A stretch of DNA of 35,364 bases. It comes from Thermoplasmata archaeon (lineage in GTDB: Archaea; Thermoplasmatota; Thermoplasmata; Lutacidiplasmatales; UBA184). The stretch lies in contig JASHSP010000026.1 of assembly GCA_030038655.1 (NCBI GenBank), positions 1 to 35,364 of the forward strand. The letters are read 5' to 3'. This document shows positions 18,345 through 27,433 of the stretch, piece by piece; positions within the stretch are counted from its first letter, which is position 1, and each line of letters begins with the position of its first letter. The translations under genes were made by a program, and so were the position numbers. The notes under the pieces are model-generated. The model did no database searches and had not been told where the DNA came from. It saw nothing but the letters and a program-made list of their open reading frames with translations.

Positions 18345-19879
18345 CCGGAGAACCCTCCCCCGCCCCCGTGAACGTGACCCGGGTGGACTCCCCCGATGCC
18401 GCTGAAGGTCGAGTAGTAGCCGCCGTGCATCACGATCAGCGGGCCGTAGAAGAACCCCGGCATGAACATCGGGCGGGGCCCGCCGTACCCGACGCCGGCC
18501 GCAGCGGGCGTCGGGACCTGGGTTGAATCCATTCCGGTGATTGTCTCGGTCCGAACCCCGTGGACCATCCGAACGGCCAGGCAGATCAGTTCGGCTTGGG
18601 AGGACGGCATCGCCCGCCGCCCGACGATGTCGTACGCCTCCTCGAGGAGGTTGAGGGACTCGTTCGCCTCGAGGACCGGGACCGACGCCAGGATCGCCGC
18701 GGCGACCAGGGGGTACTCGAGGTAGGTTCCGAGACCCCTCGCGAGGATCGCGAGCTTGGTGGAGATCCCCTCCACCGGGAGCTCCGAGATCGCAAGGTAG
18801 GCCGAAGCGAGCTCCACATCCTCGGAGGCTTGGTACCCCCAGCTCGCGAACATCGACCGAAGGGCAGTGAACTTCGAGGCTACGTCCGGGCGGTTGACGA
18901 TCGCCATCAGAGCGGCCGACTCGTACGAGAGGGTCATCTGGAGGAATTGGGCGAGCTCGCCGGTGGCGAACGTTCCGTCCGCGCGCTGCCCCAGCAGCAG
19001 GACCGAGGCGACCCCGAGCGAGGACTCCTTCGGGACCCGCGCCACATGCCGCGCGTCGTGCTCGAGTTGGGTGAGCGCGGGCATCGCATCCTCCACGCCA
19101 CGGGGAAGGCACGACAGGATCTCGGCGGCCATCAACTGGTTCTCCACGTTGTGGGCGAGCGAGCCGATGCGGCCGAAGGCGTCCAAGTAGACCCGCTCGC
19201 CCTGCCCGACTTCGGGCTGGAGCTTGGCGAGTCCAATGCCCACGGCCCAGAGGTTGGCCCGGTCGACCCGAGCGAGGGGTGCCGCGAGGTCTCCCACGTA
19301 CTGTGCTCCGCGGTCGGCCATGCCGTTCAGCTCCTGGTCGACGGACTGCCGTTGGGCGCAGTAGGCGGCGAAATCGACGTCCGACGCGCGGTACAGACGG
19401 AAGCCGAGGTCCCTCAGCTCCTTGGCGCCGAGCGCGGTGAGCGCGACGTACGCCCCGTCGCACGGGGTCAGCGTGTCGAGGAGCGATCTCTTGGCGATCA
19501 GGCTGTCGAGGCCTTGCTCGCGGGCCGCCAGGTCGCTGTCGGCCCTCCGGACGGCGCCTTCCTCCTGGGCTTCCTCTCGGAGGGCCGCGTCCCGCTTGTC
19601 CTTCGATTCCAGATGGAACAGGATGGAATGGGTCTTCCGGAAGTCGTCCTCCGCCTGCTGGGAGAGGCGGGCCCGTTCCTGGGCGCGCTGGGCGATGTCG
19701 CCCGAGACCTGGGCGATGGTGTCGATCTCGGAGCGCATCGCGGCGTACTGCTCGGCCGTGAGGTAGGAGATCAGCTGGAGCTGTTGGAGGGCGGTGATGT
19801 CGGCCGGGGCGAGGCTCGGGGTCGCCGAACGGTTCCGTACGTTGGTGAGGAACGTGAAGACGGCCTGACAGTTCGCCAT
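18341..19879 (-). CDS. Uncharacterised alpha-helical protein: central coiled coil, helical repeats, Gly/His-rich C-terminal tail
   Basis: Start reassigned to ATG at 19879 (MANCQAVFTFLTNVRNRS). Charged coiled-coil region RAQERARLSQQAEDDFRKTHSILFHLESKDKRDAALREEAQEEGAVRRAD; tail GGVHPGHVHGGGGGFSG. The downstream helical part loosely resembles DUF4003, unverified. Confidence 0.75.
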   Translation of the reverse strand: MANCQAVFTFLTNVRNRSATPSLAPADITALQQLQLISYLTAEQYAAMRSEIDTIAQVSGDIAQRAQERARLSQQAEDDFRKTHSILFHLESKDKRDAALREEAQEEGAVRRADSDLAAREQGLDSLIAKRSLLDTLTPCDGAYVALTALGAKELRDLGFRLYRASDVDFAAYCAQRQSVDQELNGMADRGAQYVGDLAAPLARVDRANLWAVGIGLAKLQPEVGQGERVYLDAFGRIGSLAHNVENQLMAAEILSCLPRGVEDAMPALTQLEHDARHVARVPKESSLGVASVLLLGQRADGTFATGELAQFLQMTLSYESAALMAIVNRPDVASKFTALRSMFASWGYQASEDVELASAYLAISELPVEGISTKLAILARGLGTYLEYPLVAAAILASVPVLEANESLNLLEEAYDIVGRRAMPSSQAELICLAVRMVHGVRTETITGMDSTQVPTPAAAGVGYGGPRPMFMPGFFYGPLIVMHGGYYSTFSGIGGVHPGHVHGGGGGFSG

Positions 19880-19881
19880 GG

Positions 19882-21054
19882 TTACCAGTCGATCGCCGGG
19901 AACCGCGTATAAAACGACGCTTCTTGACCCTTGTTGCGGACCTCCAGCTCGAGCCGGCGCCCGGTCTCCTCGAGCCGAACGATCGGATCCCCGGCGAGGG
20001 CCTCCCGCAAGACCCCCTCGAAGTGGCGTTTCCGCGAGCCCAAGGTGCCGAACCGGCGGGCCCGCTCCCCCTCGATCTGCTCGTACGCGAACATGAACTC
20101 GTAGAGCGAACGGAACATCTGGTCCTCCACCTTCTCGCGCACTCCTTCGGGCTCGACGGTCGCCTCGTCGATGCCTTCGAGATCCACGAAGAAGACGGCC
20201 CCGTCGGGGGCGATCACCGCGTCCTTGTCGAGCCATACGTCGTTGAAGTCGAGCCCGGTGTACCGTCCCCGAGCGAGGTCGGGGGTCAACGTCCGGGCAA
20301 AGAGGGTCATCATGGCCACGGTGGTCCGGACGTACTGGACCTCGAATCGAAGCGCCCTGGCGCTCGAGTCCAGCCCGAACCGGTCGAAGAGGTGGCGCAC
20401 GTCGTTGCCCACCGTGCTGCGGGCGTGGAAGTAGATCCGTACGTTCGACGGCACGAGGCGTAGCTCCTGCACGAACCGCCCGGTGTAGGTCCGGTACCAG
20501 TGGATCGTACGCAGCCGCTCCTCGAGCGCGGGCGGGAAGAGGCAGATCTTCACGAGCGGGGCGATGAGAAAGCCGTCGAGGGACGTGAGGTCGGCCCGCT
20601 CGGAGACCCGAAGGGCGACGGAGGCGTGCTCCAGACCCTGTCCGCCGTACGGGGAGCCGCGGAGCCACAGTTCGCCCGTGATGTATCGGTCGATCCCCGG
20701 CGCGGTGGGTCGCTCCAGGCGCGCCCGCACGTCCGGGTCGCCGACCAGCGCCGCGACCCGCTGGACGTCGAGGGGCTTCGAGGCGTACGGATCGATCGCC
20801 GAACCGACCCCCTTCACGGAGAGATAGAACTCCCGCCCGTCGAGGGTGGCCACCGGCTCCGGGGACACGGCCCCCCGGTTGTCGTCCTCGAGGAACACCA
20901 CCGTCTCCGCGGCCGGCTCGTCGAGGAGGGACGCCAGGGACGGGGGCAGATAGATCCGGTCCGCGATCGAGAGGGCGGCCCCCCCGAACCGCCGGTTGGG
21001 AATCGACGCGCATGGGTAGGTTCCCAGCGGAAGCGGTGACCCGAGCAGCCTCAT
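19882..21054 (-). CDS. Uncharacterised protein, possibly kinase-like fold
   Basis: Start reassigned to ATG at 21054 (MRLLGSPLPLGTYP). Ends 2 nt before the next gene start. Motifs EFYLSVKGVGS, YTGLDFNDVWLDKD and VFFVDLEGID resemble a beta3 Lys, a catalytic D..N loop and a DFG-like strand. Confidence 0.72.
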   Translation of the reverse strand: MRLLGSPLPLGTYPCASIPNRRFGGAALSIADRIYLPPSLASLLDEPAAETVVFLEDDNRGAVSPEPVATLDGREFYLSVKGVGSAIDPYASKPLDVQRVAALVGDPDVRARLERPTAPGIDRYITGELWLRGSPYGGQGLEHASVALRVSERADLTSLDGFLIAPLVKICLFPPALEERLRTIHWYRTYTGRFVQELRLVPSNVRIYFHARSTVGNDVRHLFDRFGLDSSARALRFEVQYVRTTVAMMTLFARTLTPDLARGRYTGLDFNDVWLDKDAVIAPDGAVFFVDLEGIDEATVEPEGVREKVEDQMFRSLYEFMFAYEQIEGERARRFGTLGSRKRHFEGVLREALAGDPIVRLEETGRRLELEVRNKGQEASFYTRFPAIDW

Positions 21055-21232
21055 CCGGCCCCCCCTGCCCCCGGGGCCCCACCGAGTCGGAACCGCATGC
21101 GCTTGTGCCTCCGATCGGCGCGGCCTCGAGTCGCTCGAGGCATTCCGCCGACTTGAGGGTGACCCCGGGTCGGCGGGCGCCCGGTCCGGTCGCCGGCTAG
21201 CGTCCCCGCGAGCGCGGGGCCGCCGCGCCAGC

Positions 21233-21239
21233 TTTATAT
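21233..21239 (+). promoter_or_regulatory. Archaeal TATA box for PadR-ABC operon
   Basis: TTTATATC in an otherwise GC-rich region, about 45 nt upstream of ATG 21280. Confidence 0.6.
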
Positions 21240-21250
21240 CGAAATCGATA
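21237..21250. promoter_or_regulatory. Candidate regulator operator, palindrome TATCG-AAAT-CGATA
   Basis: Perfect 5-bp inverted repeat overlapping the TATA box and the expected TSS region, directly upstream of a PadR gene. Confidence 0.5.
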
Positions 21251-21279
21251 CAGTGCCGAACCGCCCCCCGAGGAGGCGC

Positions 21280-21789
21280 ATGCCGGCCCGGATCATCGGT
21301 CTCTACTCGCTCGCGTGCATGGAGCGCGAGGGCCCGGTCTACGGTTACTTCATCTCCGACCGGATCTCGGAGCGGACCGGCGGCGCGTGGAGGCCGGGCG
21401 CAGGGGCGGTGTATCCGGCCCTCCAGGCGTTGGTGGCGCGGGGTCTCGCCTCCCGGAGCGGCCAGGGGCGCCGGCTCGAGTATCGGATCACCCCCGCGGG
21501 GCGTCGCGCGCTGCGGCGCCTGCGGTCGCAGACCGAGCCCGGGGGCCGGTCCGCTCCGGATCTCTCCGCCCTCTGGGGGGACGTCGTCGGGCGGCGGGAC
21601 CTGGGGCCGTTCCTGCTCCACCGAATGCGTCGGACCCTGGTCGGGATCGAGACCCATCTCGCCCGGACCGCCGGAACGGCCGCGGGTCGCGCCCTTCGGG
21701 CGCAGGTCGTCCGGGAGCTCGCCGGCGCGCGGACGCGGATCGCGACGGCGGGTCGCGCGCGCCGCGCGAGGGCCGGAGGGACCCGATGA
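21280..21789 (+). CDS. PadR-family transcriptional regulator
   Basis: Winged-helix motif GPVYGYFISDRISERTGGAWRPGAGAVYPALQALVARGLASR...RLEYRITPAGRRAL. AGGAGG lies just upstream of ATG 21280. Followed by ABC genes. Confidence 0.85.
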   Translation: MPARIIGLYSLACMEREGPVYGYFISDRISERTGGAWRPGAGAVYPALQALVARGLASRSGQGRRLEYRITPAGRRALRRLRSQTEPGGRSAPDLSALWGDVVGRRDLGPFLLHRMRRTLVGIETHLARTAGTAAGRALRAQVVRELAGARTRIATAGRARRARAGGTR

Positions 21790-22790
21790 ACGGACCCCTC
21801 AACGGCAGCGCGATCGTCGTGAAGGACCTGTCGAAGCACTACGGCTCGGGCGCGCGCCTGGTGCGGGCGCTCGACCACGTCACGCTGACCATCCCGTCCG
21901 GGACCGTCTTCGGACTGCTCGGTCCGAACGGGGCCGGCAAGACGACCCTCATCAAGGTCCTCACGGGCATCTCCGAGATCACGGACGGCGACGCGACCGT
22001 CGCGGGGTTCGACGTCCGGCGCCAGTCGATGGACGTCCGGGCCCGGATCGGCTGGGTCGCGGCCGAGGTGATCCTCGACGACGACTTCAGCGCGCGCGAG
22101 AACCTCTGGTTCCAGGCGAAGCTCCAGAGCCTCAAGGGATGGGAGTCCCGCGCCGAGGATCTCCTCAAGTTCTTCTCTCTCGCCGACCGCGCGGACGAGA
22201 AGGTCAACCAGTTCTCGACGGGGATGCGCAAGAAGCTCGAGATTGCCCTCGCGCTCCTCCACCAGCCCCTCGTGATCTTCATGGACGAGCCGACGATCGG
22301 CCTCGACGTCAGCACGCGTCGGATGCTGTGGGACATCGTGACGGGGGTCCACAAGGAGTTCGGCGTCACCGTGCTCCTCACCACGCACTACATCGAGGAG
22401 GCGGACGCGCTCTGCGACCGGATCGCGATCATCGACCAGGGCCGGATCCTCGCCGAGGGCACGCCCTCCGAGCTCAAGAGCCGCGTCCGGGCCGACATCG
22501 TCCAGCTGGAGACGGTCGAACCGCTCGACGCCGCGCGGCTGTCCCGCATCCCGGGAGTTCAGGAAGTACGGGCCCAGGGGAACGACTGGACCGTCCGCGT
22601 CGCCACCGCCGACGACTTCCTGCCGCGGCTGTTCGCCTCGGTGCGGACCGACCAGATCCGGCGGATCAGCGTCGAGAAGCCGAGCCTCGAGACGGTGTTC
22701 CTCGAGGTCACCGGGCGTCGGCTGGGCCAGGACGAGCCGATCCGCGACGTGCGGCGGTTCTACGCCCAGATGCAGAGGGCCCGCCGATGA
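21786..22790 (+). CDS. ABC transporter ATP-binding protein (DrrA-like)
   Basis: Walker A GPNGAGKTT, signature-like FSTGMRKKLEIALAL, Walker B LVIFMDEPTIGLD, switch His in LLTTHYIEEAD. ATGA overlap with PadR stop. Confidence 0.93.
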   Translation: MNGPLNGSAIVVKDLSKHYGSGARLVRALDHVTLTIPSGTVFGLLGPNGAGKTTLIKVLTGISEITDGDATVAGFDVRRQSMDVRARIGWVAAEVILDDDFSARENLWFQAKLQSLKGWESRAEDLLKFFSLADRADEKVNQFSTGMRKKLEIALALLHQPLVIFMDEPTIGLDVSTRRMLWDIVTGVHKEFGVTVLLTTHYIEEADALCDRIAIIDQGRILAEGTPSELKSRVRADIVQLETVEPLDAARLSRIPGVQEVRAQGNDWTVRVATADDFLPRLFASVRTDQIRRISVEKPSLETVFLEVTGRRLGQDEPIRDVRRFYAQMQRARR

Positions 22791-23563
22791 GACCCCAATG
22801 GAGCCCGCTCTGGGGGCTGTACTGGCGCGAGATCGTCCGGACGTTCCGGAACCCGTTCGTCCTGCTGATCACGGTCGTCCAGCCGTTCATGTGGCTCGCG
22901 TTCTTCGGGAGCAGCTTCTCGGAAGCCCCCGCGAGCACCCTGGAGGGGATCTTCGGGGCGTCGAACTACATCCAGTTCCTGCTGCCCGGCGTCCTCTCCA
23001 CGTCGATGCTGACCGTCGGGATGTTCGGATCGATGAGCACCATCCAGGACAAGCGGTTCGGATTCATGAAGCGCATCCTGATCACGCCCACGTCGAAGGG
23101 GACCGTCTTCCTCACGAAGGCGCTCGGCTCGGCCTCCCGCGGGCTCGTCCAGTTCCCCGTCATGGTGGCGGCGGCGCTGGTGTTCGGCGTGCCGTTCCAC
23201 CTTTCGCCGCTCCAGTGGGCGGCGTGGGTCGGCGCGCTCATGCTCCTCGCGATCGGCTTCTGCAGCCTCTTCCTCGCGATCACCGCCCGCGCGACCGACT
23301 GGCAGACGCCGGGCGTCGTTTCGAACTTCATCACCATGCCGCTCATGTTCTCGAGCGCCGCCCTGTTCGGCGCGAAGTACTTCCCGCCCTGGATGGTCGC
23401 GATCTCGGACGTCAACCCGATCACGTTCTCGGCACTCCTGGGCCGGAGCTTCGTCCTCGGGACGACCACGCACTGGGTGTACCTCGGCTACCTCGCGATC
23501 TTCGCGGGGCTCATGCTCGCGATCGGGTTCGTCGTCTCGAGCCGGTGGCTGCGGGTCGAGTAG
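22787..23563 (+). CDS. ABC-2 type transporter permease
   Basis: Start WREIVRTFRNPFVLLITVVQPFMWLAFFG, several hydrophobic helices. ATGA overlap with the ATPase gene. Confidence 0.9.
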   Translation: MRPQWSPLWGLYWREIVRTFRNPFVLLITVVQPFMWLAFFGSSFSEAPASTLEGIFGASNYIQFLLPGVLSTSMLTVGMFGSMSTIQDKRFGFMKRILITPTSKGTVFLTKALGSASRGLVQFPVMVAAALVFGVPFHLSPLQWAAWVGALMLLAIGFCSLFLAITARATDWQTPGVVSNFITMPLMFSSAALFGAKYFPPWMVAISDVNPITFSALLGRSFVLGTTTHWVYLGYLAIFAGLMLAIGFVVSSRWLRVE

Positions 23564-23569
23564 GACCGC

Positions 23570-26008
23570 CTACCTCGGGGAGGGGCTGCCGGCGGCGGTG
23601 GTAGGGCCTTCGGCCGGGGCCCGCACCTCGAAGTCCCGCCCTTCCCACCGGTCCGACTCGGGCCAGTAGAACGTGAACCGCCACGACCGGCTCGGCCGGT
23701 CGAGCGGCGGGAGGTCGACGTAGTGCAGCCCGAGACCGGTCCCCCGGGAGTCGAGGGTCTGCGGAGTTCGCCAGTCGTCGTCGCTCGCGCGCAGCCGGAA
23801 CGGGGCCCCCGCGATCACCCGGATCGTCGCGTCGGCCGGCGCGCGGACCGGTTGCCGGTCGAACTTCCATACCTCCAGGGTCGAACGCCGGCGCCCCCGC
23901 CGGAGGTACCGCTCCGCGACCGCCGGGACCCGGTCGAACACCGCGCCGTCCGACGCCGAGCGGAGCAGCGTGAGGTACTCGGCCTGCGCCCAGGCGAGCG
24001 GCATCGCGGCCTCGGTGGGACGGCCGAGCTCGAGGTGCAGGGACGGCCGGTCGGCCTCGTCCCACACCTGCTCGGTGAGGAGGCCGGTCGGCGTGGCGAA
24101 CTTCTCCATCGCCTCCAGATACGGGCCCGCGTCGCGGCCGGCCGCGATCTCGTAGTGGCCTCGCTCGCCCGTGAGGACCGGCCAGGCGCGGCCGGTGCCC
24201 CAGTCGGTGTACGGACCTCCGTCGTCGCGTTGCCCGTATCCGTCGTGGTTGTACCGGCGCCAGACCGGTCCGTAGGGCGTTTCCACGCGGAGGATCCGGT
24301 CGACGACCCGCAGCGAGTCGACCACGAGGGGGTCGTCGGGGGCCCGGACACCGTACCGCACGAGGTCGAGGAATCCGGCGTCGACCACCTCGCTCGCGGG
24401 GAACTCGTTCGGCGCCTCGGGAGGAAGGTTGGGGAGGCGCACCGTCCCGAGGTCCGTCCCGTCGACCGGTACAGGGACCGCCGTCGACGCCGGTCGGATC
24501 CGGACGTAGTGCTGGGGGATCCCCTTCACGAGGGTCCCCCGCCGGGTGACCGTCCACCGTTCGACGTGCGCCTCGAGGAAGTCCGCGTACTCCTGGATGA
24601 ACGTGGCGGTCCCCTCGTCGCCCCGCGCCCGGGCGAACCCGGCGGCGACCGTCAGCGCCGCGATCCCCGTCGCGAGGGTGGACGGCGAGTAGCCACCGAC
24701 CTCCTCCCATCGGTCCTGCTCGGTCGCGGGACCGCGCTCGATCAAGTACCGCGCCCCCTGCGACACCATCGGTCCCGAGTCGAACGGGGATTCCCGAGGG
24801 AGGGGTCCCAGCTTGGACGCGAGGAGGATCGGGAGCGCCACCTCGTCCAGCTGGATCCCCTGCCAGTACGGCGTCCCGTCGACCCAGAAGTTCTGAGGGA
24901 AGCCCCCGTCCGGACGCTGCTGCGTCGCCAGGTAGACGAGGGCGCGGAGTGCGGTCTCGGTCGCCCCCGACGCGAGGAGCCCGGTCGCGCAGTGCGCCAT
25001 GTCCCGGGTCCAGACGAGATGGTACCCGCCCCGATCCGAGTCCGATTTCGCCGCACCCCACGGGATCGAGAGCGAGGCGATGAACGCCCCGGCGAAGAGC
25101 TTGTCCTCGTGGGCCAGGAGCGTCGCCCGGCTCGCGCGGTACAGGCGCCCGCCGTCGTGCGAGCGACCTCCGAGGGGAAGCTCGTGGGCCGTGGTGCGCT
25201 GCCACTGCTCAAGGAACCGGCGGTGGTGGAGCTCGAACGGCGCGGCGAGCGACTGGTGCAGCGTCGTCACGGCCGACTGGAGGGAGTCGCCGAACGCGAG
25301 CCCGAGCGTGAACTCCGTGACCTCCGCGAGCGAGATCTCCCCCGTGAGCGCCACGTTCCCGTCGGGCGCCCGGTCGAACTCCCAGGCCATCGTGCCGTGC
25401 TGGGAGATGTCGGTGTACCCGTCGCTGGCCCCCACGTATCCGACGGAGGTCCGGACGAACGGCACGGTCGCCCCAACCGCCAGGGCGGTCCCGCCCTTCT
25501 CGGCCGCCAGGAAGGAGCGGCCCAGGAGCTCGTAGACCGCCGCGTGGTTGCCCCAGCCGCCGACCTCGAGGTGCGGCGCGACCAGGGCATACAGCCGGAG
25601 CTTCCCGACCAGGCGGCGGTCGAGGACCTCGAGCCGAGTCCGCACGAGGAGGCACGGCTGGTGCGGGTCGCCGATCACCCACTTGGTCAGCCGGTACCGG
25701 CCCTCCGGCTCCTCCGAAACGACGCGGAACCCGAGCGCGTGCTCGTGCGGCCGCTCGGTCCTCGGGACGAGGTGCCGCTTCTCCTCGTGGAACAGCGCAC
25801 CGCCGTCGGCGAAGAGGAATTCGAGGTCGCGCAGCTGGGGTCGATCGATGCGCGGATAGTAGACCTCGGTCACGGTCCCGCGCCAGAGGGTGTACCAGAG
25901 GCGGGAATCCGACGAGTAGGCCGTGCCGACGCCGTCCTTGTTGCTGTGCGACCAGCGGGGCTCGATGCCGGGACCGCCGAAGGCGAGTCGGTTCCCCCGG
26001 GGTTGCAC
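23570..26008 (-). CDS. Glycoside hydrolase family 15 protein (glucoamylase/glucodextranase-like)
   Basis: LVWTRDMAHCATGLLASGA...PDGGFPQNFWVDGTPYWQGIQLDEVALPILLA with N-terminal domain DGVGTAYSSDSRLWYTLWRGTVTEVYYPRID typical of GH15 enzymes. GTG start at 26008. Confidence 0.88.
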   Translation of the reverse strand: MQPRGNRLAFGGPGIEPRWSHSNKDGVGTAYSSDSRLWYTLWRGTVTEVYYPRIDRPQLRDLEFLFADGGALFHEEKRHLVPRTERPHEHALGFRVVSEEPEGRYRLTKWVIGDPHQPCLLVRTRLEVLDRRLVGKLRLYALVAPHLEVGGWGNHAAVYELLGRSFLAAEKGGTALAVGATVPFVRTSVGYVGASDGYTDISQHGTMAWEFDRAPDGNVALTGEISLAEVTEFTLGLAFGDSLQSAVTTLHQSLAAPFELHHRRFLEQWQRTTAHELPLGGRSHDGGRLYRASRATLLAHEDKLFAGAFIASLSIPWGAAKSDSDRGGYHLVWTRDMAHCATGLLASGATETALRALVYLATQQRPDGGFPQNFWVDGTPYWQGIQLDEVALPILLASKLGPLPRESPFDSGPMVSQGARYLIERGPATEQDRWEEVGGYSPSTLATGIAALTVAAGFARARGDEGTATFIQEYADFLEAHVERWTVTRRGTLVKGIPQHYVRIRPASTAVPVPVDGTDLGTVRLPNLPPEAPNEFPASEVVDAGFLDLVRYGVRAPDDPLVVDSLRVVDRILRVETPYGPVWRRYNHDGYGQRDDGGPYTDWGTGRAWPVLTGERGHYEIAAGRDAGPYLEAMEKFATPTGLLTEQVWDEADRPSLHLELGRPTEAAMPLAWAQAEYLTLLRSASDGAVFDRVPAVAERYLRRGRRRSTLEVWKFDRQPVRAPADATIRVIAGAPFRLRASDDDWRTPQTLDSRGTGLGLHYVDLPPLDRPSRSWRFTFYWPESDRWEGRDFEVRAPAEGPTTAAGSPSPR

Positions 26009-26119
26009 GACGCGCGGCCTCCGGGCGAACGAGGGAGCCCGACTCTTTGAGGTTTGACCCCGCCGGTGCCGGCCGGATTCCGCCGACGGGCTTTTCCGAC
26101 TCCGTCCCTACCGCGGGAC

Positions 26120-26974
26120 GTGGACCTGCTCGAGTTCGTCCTCCTCCTCGGGCTGACGGGGGTCCTCGCGGGTCTCCTCGGGTCGCTGACCGGGCTGGGG
26201 GGCGCGGTCGTGGTCATCCCGGTGCTGATCGTCGGGTTCGGCGCCAGCTTTCCGGTCGCGGCGGGGGCCGGACTGATCACGATCCTCGCGACCTCCTCGA
26301 CCACGGGGTCCGCGTACGTGCGGGACCGCCTGAGCGATCTACGGATCGGCATGTTCTTCGAGATCGCGACCGTGCCGGGGGCGATCCTCGGCGCCACCGC
26401 GACGGTGTTCCTCACCCACGCGAACCTGAACGACGCCCTCCAGATCGCCCTCGGCTTCGTCCTGCTCGCGATCCTGCCCGGTAGCCTCCGACGACGCAAC
26501 GAGGAGCTTCCTCAGGCGGTGGTGCCGGACCGACGCTCGACGAGGCTCGGGATGCGCGGCTCCTACCGGGACGGGCCGACCGGGAAGGACGTCGCCTACG
26601 TCGCCGCGGACACCAACCCTGCCCTCGGTGTGATGTTCGGGGCAGGCGTCGTCTCGGGGATGTTCGGGATCGGTGCCGGGGTGTTCAAAGTCCTGGCCCT
26701 CGACCACTACCTGCGGTTGCCGATGAAGGTCTCGACCGCGACCAGCAACTTCATGATGGGCGTGACGGCGGCGGCCGGCGCCGGAGTCCTCCTGGCCGCC
26801 GGCTACGTCAACCCGATCGTGGCGGCGCCGGCGGCGATGGGGACCGCGCTCGGCGCCTACTCAGGGTCGCGCCTGCTGCCCGCCCTGACGAACCAGGCGG
26901 TCCGGTACATCGCCCTCCCGGTCGTGCTCGCCCTGGCAATCGAAACGATCCTGCGGGGGGTGGGCCTGCCGTGA
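26120..26974 (+). CDS. Sulfite exporter TauE/SafE family membrane protein
   Basis: Hydrophobic protein with GSLTGLGGAVVVIPVL and internal repeat GVVSGMFGIGAGVFKVLAL. Start GTG 26120 chosen; the ORF track begins at TTG 26054. Confidence 0.82.
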   Translation: MDLLEFVLLLGLTGVLAGLLGSLTGLGGAVVVIPVLIVGFGASFPVAAGAGLITILATSSTTGSAYVRDRLSDLRIGMFFEIATVPGAILGATATVFLTHANLNDALQIALGFVLLAILPGSLRRRNEELPQAVVPDRRSTRLGMRGSYRDGPTGKDVAYVAADTNPALGVMFGAGVVSGMFGIGAGVFKVLALDHYLRLPMKVSTATSNFMMGVTAAAGAGVLLAAGYVNPIVAAPAAMGTALGAYSGSRLLPALTNQAVRYIALPVVLALAIETILRGVGLP

Positions 26975-27396
26975 CCGGGCCGGACACGGCTGGCCCGGCG
27001 CCCGAGGACGCCGGGGGCGCGCTGCCGGCCGAAGTCTACCGACGGATGTCGTTCGCCCTTCGCGCCGGGCTGGTGACAGCCCTCCTGCTCCTGGCCGCGG
27101 GGGTCGCGGCCTATCTCGCCGCCCATCCGGGGGGGACCGCCGCCGGCGTGCTCGCGACCAACCCGATCGCGCGGTTCCTCTCCGTCGGCGGCCTCGGGCA
27201 GGGGCTCGCCCGGGGGTCGCCCGAAGCGATCCTGACGCTCGGCACCCTCGTCCTGGTGGCAACCCCGATCGTCCGGGTCGCGTCCGGGTTCTACTACTTC
27301 CGCCGCGGAGGCGAGCGCACGATGGAGGCGATCACGCTCCTGGTGTTCGCGCTGATCCTCTTCGGACTGCTCGTCTTCGGACCGTTCGTGAAGTGA
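26971..27396 (+). CDS. DUF1634-like membrane protein
   Basis: Three TM segments, LATPIVRVASGFYYFRRGGERTMEAITLLVFALILFGL. GTGA overlap with TauE/SafE; the two families commonly co-occur. Confidence 0.72.
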   Translation: MTGPDTAGPAPEDAGGALPAEVYRRMSFALRAGLVTALLLLAAGVAAYLAAHPGGTAAGVLATNPIARFLSVGGLGQGLARGSPEAILTLGTLVLVATPIVRVASGFYYFRRGGERTMEAITLLVFALILFGLLVFGPFVK

Positions 27397-27433
27397 GCGG
27401 GGGGACCGGGAGCCGGGAACGCCCCACGCCCGG

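Noticed and set aside
18341-21082. Full-length 913-aa ORF and 719-aa ORF (17304-19463) as single proteins
   Set aside because: Their N-terminal parts are out-of-frame shadows of the neighbouring gene; internal starts at 19879 and 18344 give a tight operon.
21204-21219. CCCCGC-GAGC-GCGGGG hairpin upstream of the PadR promoter
   Set aside because: Only 6 bp and common by chance at this GC content; no supporting context.
23723-26050. 775-aa plus ORF antisense to the GH15 gene
   Set aside because: Antisense shadow ORF; the GH15 motifs on the minus strand are convincing.
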